From the NCBI GenBank assembly GCA_905182865.1, contig CAJJCY010000004.1, forward strand, positions 496,001 to 560,000: a stretch of DNA of 64,000 nucleotides, given 5' to 3'. The notes under the pieces were generated by a model. It did no database searches. It was not told where the DNA came from and saw only the letters and a list, made by a program, of their open reading frames with translations. The number at the start of each line of letters is the position of its first letter. Within the stretch, counting starts at the first letter, position 1. This document shows positions 32,017-43,115 of the stretch, one piece after another. The position numbers and the translations under genes are program-made. The stretch is from an uncultured SAR324 cluster bacterium (GTDB taxonomy: Bacteria > SAR324 > NAC60-12).

Positions 32017-33780
32017 GTGGATAATCCAGCTTTGGAAGAGTTCGTTGAGGAAGTCGAGGAGATAATCGAGGACTTGGAGGAAGGAGTCCTTCTGCTCGAA
32101 GAACAACCAAAAAAACGTTCTCTGATTGACCGTATTTTTCGAGCTATGCATACCATAAAAGGTGGTGCAGGAATGGTCATGGAGACAGAATTAGCTGAAT
32201 ATGCCCATCATTTTGAAAACCTGCTCGATAAAGCAAGGAACGGAGAAATTGTCTGCACTCCTGAAATGGCTTCTCTGCTGCTCAGTTCCATCGATGGATT
32301 CAGATCTTTTTTGAGCAAAATCCGAGAAGGTGGCGATGTAGACCAACAACTCATAGACAAAACACTTATACAACTTAATGTTGCTAGATTTGAACAGCCA
32401 ACATCAAAACCGCCTGACAAAAAAACTGAAGAAAAAACAAAAGAACCTGCTTCCAAGGAAGAGGTACAAACCCAAGAAGACGAGGTAAAGCCTGAAGCAG
32501 TTGATCCTCAAAATGAACAAAGTGCGGAAAGTGTTGAGAACAAAGTACAGGAAGAAGTTCAGTGGGATGATGAAGATGAAGGAGAAGAAATAGCATATCT
32601 GCTTCATCTGAAATTTGATTCAGGAATGCTGCGTAAAGGTTCTGATCCGATACTTTTAATTAAAGAGTTAGCAGAGCTCGGTGATCTGGACATGATTCCA
32701 CATTTAGGAAGTTTGCCTGACCTGAAAAACCATGACCCTGAAGATATCCATCTTTGGTGGAGTGCGAAGCTGGTAACTAGTCGTCCTGCAGAGGAGATTG
32801 AAAATATCCTGATTTTCTTTCAAGACGATAAAAATGAAGTTAAATTTGAACCGGCAGAATCTCCGCCAGAGGATCCAGGTCTTGCTTCTCATGGTATTTA
32901 TGATGAACCCGAAGAAAAAGAGCAGGAACAAAACAAAGTTGATGTATCTGAGGTAGAATCAAACTTAGAGCCTGAACAAAAAGAGGGTGAAAAAACTAAA
33001 TCAGAATCAGAATCAAAAGAAGTTGAAGAACCTGAAAAAGAAATAACAACAGAGCCAGATTCTTCTGACGCAGAGCAACAATCATTATCTATTCAGAAAT
33101 CACAGGAACCGGCACCTGTTAAGGACACTAAGAAGAAAACCACTGAAAGCAAGGCCACACAATCCATTCGCGTTACGGTTGAGAGATTAGACAAGTTGCA
33201 AAACCTGGTGGGAGAAACGGTGATCAATCAAGCCCGCCTGCACCTGCTGAGTGACAAGATAATGGAGATCGATGTAAAACTTGGAGAAATGCTTGAGCAA
33301 TTCGTGGAGGACAATGAAAAGTCAGTACAGGAACTACAAGATCAGATATTGCAGGTACGAATGATTCCAGTGGGAAGTATTTTAAATAACATGAAACGTA
33401 CGGTTCGTGATTATGCCACTAAAAGCAAAAAGAAAATCAGGTTGGAAATCGAAGGTGGTGATACTGAATTAGACAAAACCGTCACAGAACAGCTCCAAGG
33501 GCCTTTGGTACATTTAGTTCGCAATTCAATGGATCATGGAATTGAAGATTCAGAAACGCGAATAAAAAATGGAAAGGACCCGACCGGGACTATCTCGCTC
33601 AGAGCATCACAACAGGAGGGCTATGTTATTGTCGAAATAGAAGATGACGGAAAGGGCATTGATGCAAAAGTAATTTTTGACTCCGCAGTGAAGAAAGGAT
33701 TTATAAATGATACAGACGAACTTTCTGAAGATGAAATTTATAAATTTTCTCATCAAGTTTTACAACAACAACAGAGGTGA
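32017..33780 (+). pseudogene. cheA: chemotaxis histidine kinase CheA, N-terminal part
   Basis: From a GTG start, the Hpt domain carries the phospho-His in RAMHTIKGGAGMV (His about 45). A long acidic Glu/Lys/Pro linker and a P2-like domain with LRKGSDPILLIKELAELGDL follow. Then come a second acidic linker, the dimerisation domain and the ATPase N-box LVHLVRNSMDHGIE plus EDDGKGID. The frame is lost at about 33740 (AAATTTTCTCATC), just before the G2 box. One base missing from the T run explains this. Confidence 0.92.
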
Positions 33781-34313
33781 CCGATGTTTCAGGACGGGGC
33801 GTTGGTATGGATACAGTAAGGCGCGACATTGAGGCACTTCTTGGAACAATAGAGATAAGCAGTGTACTTAACAAAGGTACGAATACAAAACTTAAATTAC
33901 CACTAACACTTGCCATTATTGAGGGAATGATGATCGATGTAGGTCATCAAGTATTTACTATTCCTCTACTTTCGGTCAATGAGTCGCTAAGGCCGGTTCC
34001 TGAACAAATTAAAAAAATTAAAGACAAAGGTGAACTGGTTGAAATTCGCGGAGAATATATCCCCTTGTTACGCTTGTATGAGCGTTTAAAGCTGAAACCA
34101 AGGTACAAAGAGCCCACTGAAGGTTTGGTTGTTGTAGTGCAACATGCAAATCGTAAACAGTGCCTTTTTGTCGATGAAATTGTCGATCAAGGACCCGTGG
34201 TAATTAAGAGTATGGAAGATAATTTCATCCAGGTTCCGGGAATTGCCGGAGCGACCATTCTTGGTGATGGAAGAATTTCATTCATTTTGGATGTTGCAAG
34301 TCTTGTTAATTAA
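33777..34313 (+). pseudogene. cheA: CheA, C-terminal part
   Basis: This part starts with TDVSGRGVGMDTVRRDI, the ATP-lid/G2 region, and continues through the regulatory SH3-like CheW-interacting domain to a normal C-terminus. The same frame reads back upstream of the nominal start as FTTTTEVTDVSGRG, showing it is the continuation of the preceding part. Together they make an ordinary CheA of about 760 residues. Confidence 0.92.
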
Positions 34314-34333
34314 AACCCAAAGTAAAGGGAAAA

Positions 34334-34789
34334 ATGGAAAATAATAAAAACAAAAAATACCTGGGAACAGTAAGTCTTTCTGATGAAGAACTGGAAGATA
34401 TGAGCCTGGATATTTCCTACAGTGAAGGAACCAGGCTAATCACCTTTATATTGGGACAGGAAAAATACGGTCTGGACATTCTAAAGGTACGTGAACTTAT
34501 CAGCTTTCCGGAAGGCCTCACCCGTATTCCGAGGATGCCGGATTTCATTGTAGGAATGTTCAATCTTCGTGGTCTCGTGATTCCAGTTATGGACCTTCGA
34601 AAAAAGTTTAATATGTCCGATGAGGAAAGGCATGAGTTCTCAGTGATAATAATCGTTGATGTAGAAAATAAATACATTGGACTTACTGTAGATGCAGTGT
34701 CAGATGTTATCTTTGTCAAGGAAGATGAAATGCAGGACACCTCTGTTTTACAGTGGAAAAACCTAATTCCATTAATAGACAAAGACTAA
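34334..34789 (+). pseudogene. cheW: CheW adaptor, lacking its normal C-terminus
   Basis: The first ~136 residues are a typical CheW SH3-like fold (GTRLITFILGQEKYGLDILKVREL, RMPDFIVGMFNLRGLVIPVMDL). After EDEMQDTSVLQWKN the sequence stops matching the family and ends at 34789. The missing last strand and helix are found out of frame just downstream. CheW couples receptors to CheA; loss of this end would probably impair it. Confidence 0.85.
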
Positions 34790-34877
34790 GGATGAAATGA
34801 TAATCCTACTGGACATTGACTACCTGCTTTCAAAAGAAGAATTTGATACGTTGATAGAAAACAAGAGTAAAGAATGA
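34788..34877 (+). pseudogene. displaced C-terminal end of CheW
   Basis: This frame encodes KDEMIILLDIDYLLSKEEF and ten more residues, the family C-terminus of CheW. Its TGA overlaps the cheB ATG as ATGA, the expected coupling between cheW and cheB. In this frame stop codons lie immediately upstream (34764-34778), so one indel alone does not restore the gene. Confidence 0.75.
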
Positions 34878-35950
34878 ACGAAAAACCAACTCCACCATAT
34901 AAAGTACTTATTGTTGACGACTCTGCAGTAGTCAGAAAAACATTAAAAGAAATTTATTCATCTGATCCGGAACTTGAAGTTGCAGGAACTGCCCCGGATG
35001 CATTGATTGCTCTTCGCATGTTAGGCGAAAAAAAAATTGACGTCATCAGTCTTGATGTTCAAATGCCTCGAATGGACGGCCTGACTTTTCTTGAACGACT
35101 GATGAAATCTAACCCAATGCCGGTAGTGATGGTCAGCGCATTGACCACGCAGGGCAGCAAAGAAGCTCTGCGAAGTTTAGAATTGGGTGCAGTGGATATA
35201 GTCGAAAAGCCTAAGCTGGGTGTCAAAGAGGCGCTGGAGGATCTTTCCATTCAGATTTGCGATAAAATAAAAGCCGCAGCACAGGCTAAGGTGAAAACTC
35301 CACATCAGCGCTTTATAACTCCTGCGAAAAAATTTAGTGCAGATGCCATTCTTCCTGCAGCGGCCTCTTACACAGGAATTAAAGGACAGGACAAGGTAAT
35401 TGCCATAGGATCATCTACGGGAGGCACAACAGCCTTGAGAGAAGTCCTTGTACCGTTACCAGCTGACATGCCCGGAATTGTAATTGTTCAGCATATGCCA
35501 AAAGCATTCACCGGATCCTTTGCAGAAAGCCTTAACAGGGAATGCCAGTTGAATGTCAGTGAAGCTTGCGATGGGGATAAAGTGGAACGCGGTAAAGTTT
35601 TGATATCACCCGGTGATCAACACATGATGCTCAAACTCGTTGGAAGAGAATATGCTGTTACCATGAACAGTGGAGAACTTGTAAACCGGCACCGGCCTTC
35701 AGTCGATGTTCTTTTCCGATCAGTTGCAAACCTTGTTGGAAAAAAGTCAGTCGGAGTAATTCTGACAGGAATGGGTGATGACGGGGCTATGGGTCTCTCC
35801 GAAATGCACGATACAGGATCCTTAACAATGGCACAAGACGAGGAATCTTGCGTAGTCTACGGAATGCCTCGAAAAGCAGTAGAATGCGGCGCTGTAGATG
35901 AAGTTCTAAACCTCGAAGGTATTGTCAAGCGCCTAATTGAACTCCGTTGA
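34874..35950 (+). CDS. cheB: chemotaxis protein-glutamate methylesterase CheB
   Basis: The 358-residue protein combines an N-terminal receiver (VLIVDDSAVVRKTL, phosphoacceptor Asp in VISLDVQMPRMDGL, KPK) with a methylesterase domain. The catalytic residues lie in AIGSSTGGTTAL (Ser about 178), VQHMP (His about 206) and LTGMGDDGAMG (Asp about 300). It removes methyl groups that CheR adds. It is intact and is the last gene of the locus; its start overlaps the remnant cheW end. Confidence 0.97.
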   Translation: MNEKPTPPYKVLIVDDSAVVRKTLKEIYSSDPELEVAGTAPDALIALRMLGEKKIDVISLDVQMPRMDGLTFLERLMKSNPMPVVMVSALTTQGSKEALRSLELGAVDIVEKPKLGVKEALEDLSIQICDKIKAAAQAKVKTPHQRFITPAKKFSADAILPAAASYTGIKGQDKVIAIGSSTGGTTALREVLVPLPADMPGIVIVQHMPKAFTGSFAESLNRECQLNVSEACDGDKVERGKVLISPGDQHMMLKLVGREYAVTMNSGELVNRHRPSVDVLFRSVANLVGKKSVGVILTGMGDDGAMGLSEMHDTGSLTMAQDEESCVVYGMPRKAVECGAVDEVLNLEGIVKRLIELR

Positions 35951-35993
35951 TCACCGGCCATAATCAGTTCCAAGTGAATACCCGGGTTTAACT

Positions 35994-36980
35994 CTATGAG
36001 CCAAAACGTTTTTCACGTTGATGAGGGGCTTCGAAATCAAGTTCCGGACCCTCCGGAACAATTCTGGATGGATTTATTGTTTCGTGGCTGTAATAGTAAT
36101 GCTGCTTGAAGTGCTCAATGTTGACTGTTTTCGCAACTCCAGGCTGCTGATACAAATCACAGGTGTATCCATAGAGTTCCGGATAATCTCTGATCCTGTG
36201 CAGATTAGTTTTGAAATGTGAATAGTAAACTGCGTCAAAGCGGATCAATGTGGGAAACAGACGCCAGTCTGCTTCAGTGATTCTATTTCCAAGCAGGAAA
36301 CGCTGGTTTGTTAGTCTTGATTCAAGTTCATCAAGACAAGCGAATAGTTCAGTAAAAGAAGTTTCATAAGCTTTTTGGGTCGTTGCAAATCCGCAACGGT
36401 AAACGCCATTGTTCAGCGTATCGTAAATTCTCGCGTTAATGGAGTCAATCTCATTTCTCAATTCTTCAGGATAGTAATCCGTCTTTTCTGGAGTAAATTT
36501 GTCAAAAGCCGAGTTGAGCATACGAATGATTTCCGAAGACTCATTGCTGACGATAGTTTCCTGCTTCCTATCCCAAAGCAATGGTACCGTCACTCTTCCG
36601 CTGTAGCCTGAACTTGCATGTGTGTATAGTTGGTGCAGGCAGTTATAACCATACAAAGAGTCTCCGGTTTCACCCTTCCAGTCATCAAAAACCCAGCCCT
36701 TGTCCAACATATTCGGATGTACAATGGAAACCGTGATGATGTCTTCCAATGATTTCAATGATCGAAAAATAAGTGTGCGGTGTGCCCACGGACAGGCAAG
36801 TGACACATAAAGATGATAACGTCCATCTTCTGCTGGGAATCCGCCTGTTCCACTGGGGCCAGCTGATCCATCGGGGGTTATCCAGTTGCGGAATTGCGAG
36901 TCTTCACGGATGAATGCACCATTGCTGTGCTTGGTATCATACCACTTGTTGTGCCAGTGTCCTTCAATCAGTAGTCCCAT
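35994..36980 (-). CDS. glutathionyl-hydroquinone reductase (Xi-class GST)
   Basis: The 328-residue protein matches the YqjG/PcpF/ECM4 family: the catalytic Cys lies in LYVSLACPWAHRTL, preceded by GGFPAEDGRYHLY. A GST C-terminal helical domain with RFDAVYYSHFKTN follows. The enzyme reduces glutathionyl-hydroquinones. It is intact and ends convergent to cheB, 43 bp away. Confidence 0.93.
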   Translation of the reverse strand: MGLLIEGHWHNKWYDTKHSNGAFIREDSQFRNWITPDGSAGPSGTGGFPAEDGRYHLYVSLACPWAHRTLIFRSLKSLEDIITVSIVHPNMLDKGWVFDDWKGETGDSLYGYNCLHQLYTHASSGYSGRVTVPLLWDRKQETIVSNESSEIIRMLNSAFDKFTPEKTDYYPEELRNEIDSINARIYDTLNNGVYRCGFATTQKAYETSFTELFACLDELESRLTNQRFLLGNRITEADWRLFPTLIRFDAVYYSHFKTNLHRIRDYPELYGYTCDLYQQPGVAKTVNIEHFKQHYYYSHETINPSRIVPEGPELDFEAPHQREKRFGS

Positions 36981-37001
36981 TATTTCTTCTCTTTGAGCTA
37001 G

Positions 37002-37592
37002 TTAAGGCTTCTTTTTAACCTTCATTTCAATATAATCACTTTCGAACTTCTCTTGTATTCGTTTTAGTTCTTCAATTGCAGCATGAATATTTGAACTGTC
37101 TATAAAGCTAACTTCTACTCGCTCACCGACATGAGTGAGATTTTTTCTACTTTCACGGTGCTCCGCAGATTTAAAATCTTTTAAGCGGTAAACCGGGATA
37201 GGCCTTGCAAAACCCTTGGGTGTTATATCATCAATATACTTGCTGTTAACGTGGCTGTTAATTAAGTCTTTGGTGTATTCATCAATAAAAATGGTATTAT
37301 GCTCCGCCATTGTTTGTAAACGGGCAGCCAAGTTTACCGGACTACCAAGTACAGTGTAGTCTAGCCGTAAATCAGATCCAAAATTACCAACCGTGCAAAA
37401 TCCCGTAGAGATACCCATGCGAACTTTAAGACCGTCTACTACTCCCAGCTTTTTCCAGTGCTTATTCAGTTCACCAACTCTCTTCATCATTCTTATCGCC
37501 ATTTCGGCACACTTCAGGGCATCCTCTTGCTCACCCTCTGTTTCCGGATCACCAAAAAATATCAGCACTGCATCACCAATAAATTTATCCAT
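37002..37592 (-). pseudogene. class III cyclase catalytic core (C-terminal part of a PAS-cyclase)
   Basis: The frame starts inside the catalytic domain (MDKFIGDAVLIFFGDPETEG) and includes YTVLGSPVNLAARLQ with transition-state Asn and Arg. The purine Lys is present (DKFIGD). The first metal-binding segment (FLSDIVS) is upstream in a different frame. It lies 22 bp upstream of the hydroquinone reductase on the same strand, suggesting a former operon. Confidence 0.8.
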
Positions 37593-38301
37593 TGCATTCC
37601 TCCAGCATTCAGTTACTGCAATCGCAGACCATTATCTCAAAGATAAGTTCATTTAGCATCGCGACAGTGCGTTCCGGTTCCAATGATTCAGCCAGGTCTG
37701 TAAACTTACAATATCTGATAGAAAATCGTCAGTTTTTCCTTGCATGTTTTGCTCTCCTTCCGTTTCATTTTCAAAAATACTTTGTAAATCTGCGGTGAAA
37801 GGTACTTTGCAGTCTTGTTGCCAGGCTTTCCAATTGTCTACTCTTTTCTTCAATTATTTCACGGTCACGTATTTTCTCTTCCAGCAGGTTTTGACGTTCC
37901 TTACGCAAATTGAATTCAGCAGTACGGTCAACAAACTGTCCCTGGACTCCGTTAAGGTATGTAAAAGATTCGTTTTTTGTTCTCGTTGAGAGCAGGGAGA
38001 AAACACGATCTTCATCATTTATGCTGATTTTAATCTCCGGAATCAGTACTGTACCCTTTTCAGTGATGTCTCGGACAAATTCTTCAATCTGCCGGCCCGG
38101 TAAGCCAATTTGTTCCAGTACATCCGGAAAATATGCATTTTTAACATTTCCCAGTATTGGGAAAAAGCCTAGAAAATTGCCGTTAACTTTCAGAATTTCC
38201 AGGTTGTCTCTGGCATAGTAGCATGCTGTTATTGCATTAGAAAAATTAAAAAAACTAAGATCAATTATATTTTGCTGGTTGAAAAAATCCTCAACTTTCA
38301 T
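37593..38301 (-). pseudogene. N-terminal PAS part of the same cyclase, multiply frameshifted
   Basis: A 176-codon frame from 38301 encodes a PAS-like sensor and a coiled coil (RKERQNLLEEKIRDREIIEE). The rest is scattered over frames: LQSIFENETEGEQ and FLSDIVS, then FTDLAESLEPERTVAMLNEL, then a third frame reaching MDKFIGDAV. At least three or four indels are required, more than the neighbouring genes, so this gene is likely truly decayed. Confidence 0.78.
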
Positions 38302-38532
38302 TAGACTCCTTTACTGTCTCGTATGTTTTTTACCTTTAATTCATTACCATAAATAATGGTATCTTAAAAAATAAATAACTGCAAAGTTATTATTAGTTAT
38401 AATTATTAATCTTATTAGTGTAGTAGCTTAAATAATATTTCTGACTTCTCTAAATAATTACACTATATCAGGTCCTTTTTACAGGTTCTTTATAAATTAA
38501 ACCTCCCAGAAACTTTCAGTCGTTCATTATTC

Positions 38533-39156
38533 TTAGTCCGGCAAAGCTTCTAATCGTTTCATATTAGGACTATCAAATAGTCCGGGGTTGACAAGATAGT
38601 CAAGCGCCAAATTGGTTGAGTCATAGCCCCAGAACAAATGTCCATCTACTAGCAATGTAGGGACTCCATATACGCCCTGTTCTATAGCATTCTCACCGTT
38701 TAATTTAAGTTCCGACTTTATTTCAGTTTTGGAAATTAGCTCATTAGCTTCAGAGACAGAAAGCCCAACTGCACTACAGAAAGCATTCCAGTTTTCCGGA
38801 TCATCACCCACCAATCCTTCTTCCCAGATACATTTAAAAATTGAATCCACGGTCTTTTTACTACTGCCTGCTGCAATGCACAGACGCAGGATGGGAATTG
38901 GGTTGAAAGGGTGGCGTTCTGGAAAGTAAAGTGGAATATCCAGGCGGTCTGCCATCCATTGAACGTGTCGATAGGTAAAGAGACGTTTGGGTGTTAATTC
39001 TGCTGGGCCTTTTGAGTCCCAATGTTTTAATAGTCCGGCAAATAGCAGGGGTTTTCTATCAATCTTTAAATGAGCGGAAAACTCATCCAGACGCAAGTTT
39101 TGTAAGTAAGCAAAAGGTGAGACAAAGTCAAAATACCACTTGGCGCTTTTCATCAA
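38533..39156 (-). CDS. 2-hydroxychromene-2-carboxylate isomerase/DsbA-like protein
   Basis: The 207-residue thioredoxin-fold protein has the HCCA isomerase (kappa-GST) hallmark WYFDFVSPFAYLQ, with Ser in place of the DsbA Cys. It also has FNPIPILRLCIAAG and the C-terminal YGVPTLLVDGHLFWG. It is probably a glutathione-dependent isomerase of aromatic degradation or a relative with a different substrate. It is intact and upstream-adjacent to a tRNA fragment. Confidence 0.9.
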   Translation of the reverse strand: MMKSAKWYFDFVSPFAYLQNLRLDEFSAHLKIDRKPLLFAGLLKHWDSKGPAELTPKRLFTYRHVQWMADRLDIPLYFPERHPFNPIPILRLCIAAGSSKKTVDSIFKCIWEEGLVGDDPENWNAFCSAVGLSVSEANELISKTEIKSELKLNGENAIEQGVYGVPTLLVDGHLFWGYDSTNLALDYLVNPGLFDSPNMKRLEALPD

Positions 39157-39193
39157 ATATTACTCCTTATATTTACCGCTATGTGTTGATAAA

Positions 39194-39239
39194 TGATGGA
39201 CCAGGCAGAACTTGAACCTGCACCTACTGATTAGAAGTC
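39194..39239 (-). tRNA. 3' half of a tRNA-Arg(UCU)-like gene
   Basis: Read on the minus strand: GACTTCTAATC (anticodon-loop side), AGTAGGT, a complete T-arm (GCAGG, TTCAAGT, TCTGC) and the acceptor strand CTGGTCC followed by ATCA. No D-arm or 5' half precedes it. The 11-bp GACTTCTAATC also ends the 5' half-tRNA at 49.74 kb. It looks like an attachment-site remnant rather than a working tRNA. Confidence 0.75.
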
Positions 39240-39539
39240 TTTCAAATGGGGTAAACAGTGGAAAACCACAACAAATAAAAATAACAATATTATTAAGATG
39301 ATAAATCTTAATGATTACCGCATCTCTCAAATTGTAGTCTGTTTTTGTAAGCTAATAGCAAAATTTTACCTCAGATGCGCACATGCGAACTCCATAAATA
39401 AAGTCTTCGACCTTAACAATAATCCCCATTTCAAACCAGGTATCCTTCAATTCTATTGAGGTGGAACTTTGTTTGGATAGTGTTTAACTTTAAAGAATTA
39501 GTGAATGGTTAAAATTACTTATATCATCGGATCAACTAA

Positions 39540-40484
39540 CTAGAAATTAAACCAACCATTTTGGTCATATGAAATCCCTGATCCTGAAAATCCTTCAATT
39601 GCTAAAAAACAACCGGTAGCTATAATACCCAACGCAGAACCAATCACATTTTGGTTTGCCACATACCCCAGAACCCTGGTAGGATTGTGGATTAAATCAT
39701 TAAAATTAATAGACTCGTCCACCTGCTCCAATAAAGCCTTGGCGCTTCTCAGTTGCCTTAGTTCCTTGTCACTATTATCTTCAGATTCTGAATGCCCTAT
39801 TTCCTCTTCCTGAAGGAAAATTTCTTTCCTGATCAAATCTCGCTGGCTCGAACTTAAGTGCTGCAGTTTTGTCGCTTTAGAAATTGAGAAGATGCTAATT
39901 GAAGCTATAATAATCACTATCATCATTATCAAATAAATTGTTGAAACATGGTGCCTCATCTGCATCCAGGCAATTACATTTAGAATGGCAACACAAAAGA
40001 AAGAGTACATTAACAGGATGGAAGTGTAGCCTTGAATTCGAAGATAAAATCCCTCTCCGAAAGAGCGCAAGGTTTTACGGCAGTTCATCCAAGCAAAAAC
40101 GTTCGAACGCTTCTTAAGGTCGATAAAAACATAAGGGGTTTCCTGGGGTCCCCCAAGTTCGTCATTCTCAATATCAGCACTAAGATTTTCATCAGGTTGC
40201 TCACCACTATTCTTAATTTCCTTTTTAGGCATATGAAAAAGGAACTCACTTAAAGGAATTCCTGGGAAATTTATTAATTCACCCAATCTTTTCATTGCAT
40301 TGAATCTCCTTTTGAAATCAAAGGCACAGATAAATCCAAAACTCATAATACTTAAACCACTAACAATCCTATAGAAACATCCAGCAAATATAACATTTTC
40401 AAAAAAGGTTTCACCGAAAACATCCAATCCATAATACATTCTTAAAAAGATCGGGAACAATGCGATAGAAAATGCGCATAACAT
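39540..40484 (-). pseudogene. multi-pass membrane protein, C-terminal part
   Basis: A 314-codon frame with several hydrophobic helices (for example CFYRIVSGLSIMSFGFICAF and LIMMIVIIIASISIFSI), a long charged cytoplasmic loop, and a final helix (GSALGIIATGCFLAIEGFSG). The frame reads back upstream of the ATG as PIFNLIP, matching the end of the preceding part (KLPPFLI). One indel in the CCCCCATTTTT run therefore splits one gene. Function is unknown. Confidence 0.65.
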
Positions 40485-40489
40485 GGGTA

Positions 40490-41223
40490 TTAAATTAAAA
40501 ATGGGGGTAATTTGATGTTGTAGACTGCACGTAAAATTTGATGAAGAATGAAACCTGAGTTTACTTCATCTCTTTGATTATTTTTCTTTTCAGCTGTAAA
40601 TAGCTCGTTGGTAGGATGGTTCTTCATTGAATTGCAAACACTCTCATCTAATTTAAAGGTAATCCCCTGCAGTGAAAGATCATTTTCATCCATGGCACAG
40701 GTCAGTTCGTCCTCGATGAGTCCAGGGTAACTAGCTGGGTTGCTCCAACCTGCCCCCACTAATCGTCGGCTTGTTTTTTCGTCATCCCAGTTAGGTGCTG
40801 GAAGACTAAGTAGTACTATATCCTCCGGTCTAAAATAACCATATTTTACCGAAATAATCAGACGACGCATAAACAGGAAAAGGTATGCAAGTATCATCTG
40901 GAAAAGGTCAACATTCTGCACTGCTCCTTCGTATCCAAATAACCTCAGAGTCAATGCAACAGTGATTAGCCAGGAAGATGGATAGATAATGACCCAGCAA
41001 ATAATAATAAACCCCAATGAATTGTGTTTGGTTGAAACTGCGCATAGCGAGCGGTGCTGAGTGACATTCCAGGCCCTGTAAAAGACCGCTCAATGAGCAG
41101 GGCAGCAATAGGGGAAACAAAGACTGGAGGTAAGTTCTCATAAATAAAAGCTATCCAGAACTGGGACCAGGAAAATTCTACTGGTGTATGGAAGGTGTGT
41201 AGCTTTTCATCAGAAGAGGACAT
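40490..41223 (-). pseudogene. multi-pass membrane protein, N-terminal part (frameshifted)
   Basis: Two frames: 41223 to about 41045 (WIAFIYENLPPVFVSPIAAL, ending NTIHW) and, after a shift at a GGGG run near 41033, GFIIICWVIIYPSSWLITVAL through a soluble loop to LPPFLI. Joined with the next part, the intact protein would have about 560 residues with six or more helices. No family is recognised. It lies between two tRNA remnants. Confidence 0.6.
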
Positions 41224-41362
41224 ACGCAGCTTGGCTGCTTTGTGGCTGCTGTCAAGTTGAGAATGGAATTTTTCATCTTCATCTTTGATGGACGTCTTTT
41301 ATGAAGTGAAGACTGAGTTTTAAAATGATCCACAGTAATGTTTCTTATTATGGTTGCCTTAA

Positions 41363-42360
41363 TTAACTAATTGACGAAAGAGCCCATAGATTTATGTCTT
41401 CATCAGTAGCAACTTCATCAATCTGATTAAGTTCAGACTTGCTAAACGACATGTTATTAAGTGCACCAACACAATCTATCACCTGTTCTGGCTTAGATGC
41501 CCCAATCAGTGCAGATGTAGTTTTATCGTCACGAAGTATCCAAGCAATAGCCATTTGCGCCAGACTTTGCTTCCTAGAAGCTGCGATATCGTTCAGTATA
41601 CGGATTTTTCCAAGAGCTGAATCGGATAACATTTTTTTCTCTAATGATTTACCTTGAGCGGCTCGACTATCTTTTGAAACAACACCATCTAAATATTTAT
41701 TTGTTAACATACCTTGTGCCAGTGGACTAAAAGCAATTAAACCTACACCAAGTTCAATAAGTGTATCCTTCAAGCCGTCACGTTCAACCCATCTATTAAT
41801 CAAGCTATATGATGGTTGATGAATTAAACATGGTGTTCCAAGATCTTGAAGTATAGCTATTGCCTCACGTGTTCTCAAACTGTTATAAGAAGAAATACCT
41901 ATATACAAAGCGCGACCTGAACGCACAATGTAATCCAGAGCTCCCATAGTTTCTTCAAGGGGTGTCTCAGGATCAAATCTATGTGAATAAAACAAATCAA
42001 CATAGTCCAATCCCAATCGTTTTAAAGATTGGTCACAAGAAGAAATCAAATATTTTCGACTGCCAAATTCTCCATATGGACCTGGCCACATGTCATAGCC
42101 AGCTTTTGATGAAATGAATAGTTCATCACGAAAAGTCTTAAATTCAGTATTCAATATTTTTCCAAATGATTCTTCTGCACTTCCTGCTGGCGGTCCATAA
42201 TTATTTGCCAAATCAAAATGAGTAATTCCTAAATCAAAGGCTTTAATGGCAAATTTCTCTTTTTATTTGATGAGAAAAATCATGGCCAAAATTATGCCAT
42301 AAGCCTAATGAAATGACTGGGAGCTTTAATCCTGAATTACCACAACGGCGGTACACCATT
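41363..42360 (-). pseudogene. aldo/keto reductase (YghZ-like), frameshifted near the N-terminus
   Basis: The main frame (41363-42211) gives most of an NADPH-dependent reductase barrel: KAGYDMWPGPYGEFGSRKYL, YVDLFYSHRFDPETPLEETM, LIAFSPLAQGMLTNKYLDG. The N-terminus MVYRRCGNSGLKLPVISLGL begins at 42360 in another frame. KAFDLGITHFDLANNYG, with the catalytic Asp/Tyr region, lies just before the nominal start. One indel in the AAAAA run near 42255 connects them. The family acts on methylglyoxal and glyceraldehyde 3-phosphate. Confidence 0.88.
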
Positions 42361-43115
42361 TTGTCATAACGATTTTGGCTTGGATTATAATGCATTTAAG
42401 TCTTCCATTAATAATTAAACAATGATCTTTTTTTCTACAAATTAGATTAATATTAGACTGAGGAGGCAGTGAACTATCAATTACGCTGAGAATTTACACA
42501 ACTAATTTCTATCAGCAAGTTACAACTTCCCGATGAATGGTTACTACAAGATAATGATTTTACGTTAATAAAGTTTAACAGCAAGTTACAAAAGTTAAAT
42601 AACGATCTATTTGCAGAGATGTATTTAATCCGTCTAATTATCAATATACACAAGGAACGGACGTGCATCACTGCGTAACCTCCAAACATACGGTATACAA
42701 TCGATTTGTTCCAAATGATTAGTCTGCCTGTGATAAAATAATTTTTAGGCCAGCGGGCGGTGCCTTCATAACACCCGTATATTCATTTTATACTCCTTTT
42801 ATAAGAAGAGGAATTGGCAATGTAATCCCTCTTCTGAAGGACTTTCCGACTAACTACTTTAAGTATCTTATGGGGAGGTACAAGCGAGCCCCCGGGGGCT
42901 ACGTCTTGCTGGGAATGACCACTATAACATCAAAAAGGTGATCCGGGCACAAAACTGATATTGCTTTCCAAAGATATAACTTAGTTACTGAAGAAGAAAT
43001 ATTAGGTATGAATTTAGTTACCCATCAGAAAGATGATCAAAGAACGATGGACACCTATATGGACACCAAGGCATTATCGTGAAAAGTCACATTCTCTGTA
43101 ACTCGTTGCTATAGG
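42361..43115. other. spacer with coding remnant and GC palindrome
   Basis: No intact gene. On the plus strand about 42488-42679 is an open stretch without a start codon (SKLQLPDEWLLQDNDF, then KLNNDLFAEMYLIRL), perhaps the end of a lost gene. A perfect 14-bp palindrome AGCCCCCGGGGGCT lies at 42887-42900, conspicuous in AT-rich surroundings. Nothing else was recognised. Confidence 0.4.

Noticed and set aside
33700..33800. Programmed ribosomal frameshift in cheA
   Set aside because: No slippery heptamer with a downstream structure was recognised, the loss is explained by one missing T, and many unrelated genes here have similar indels.
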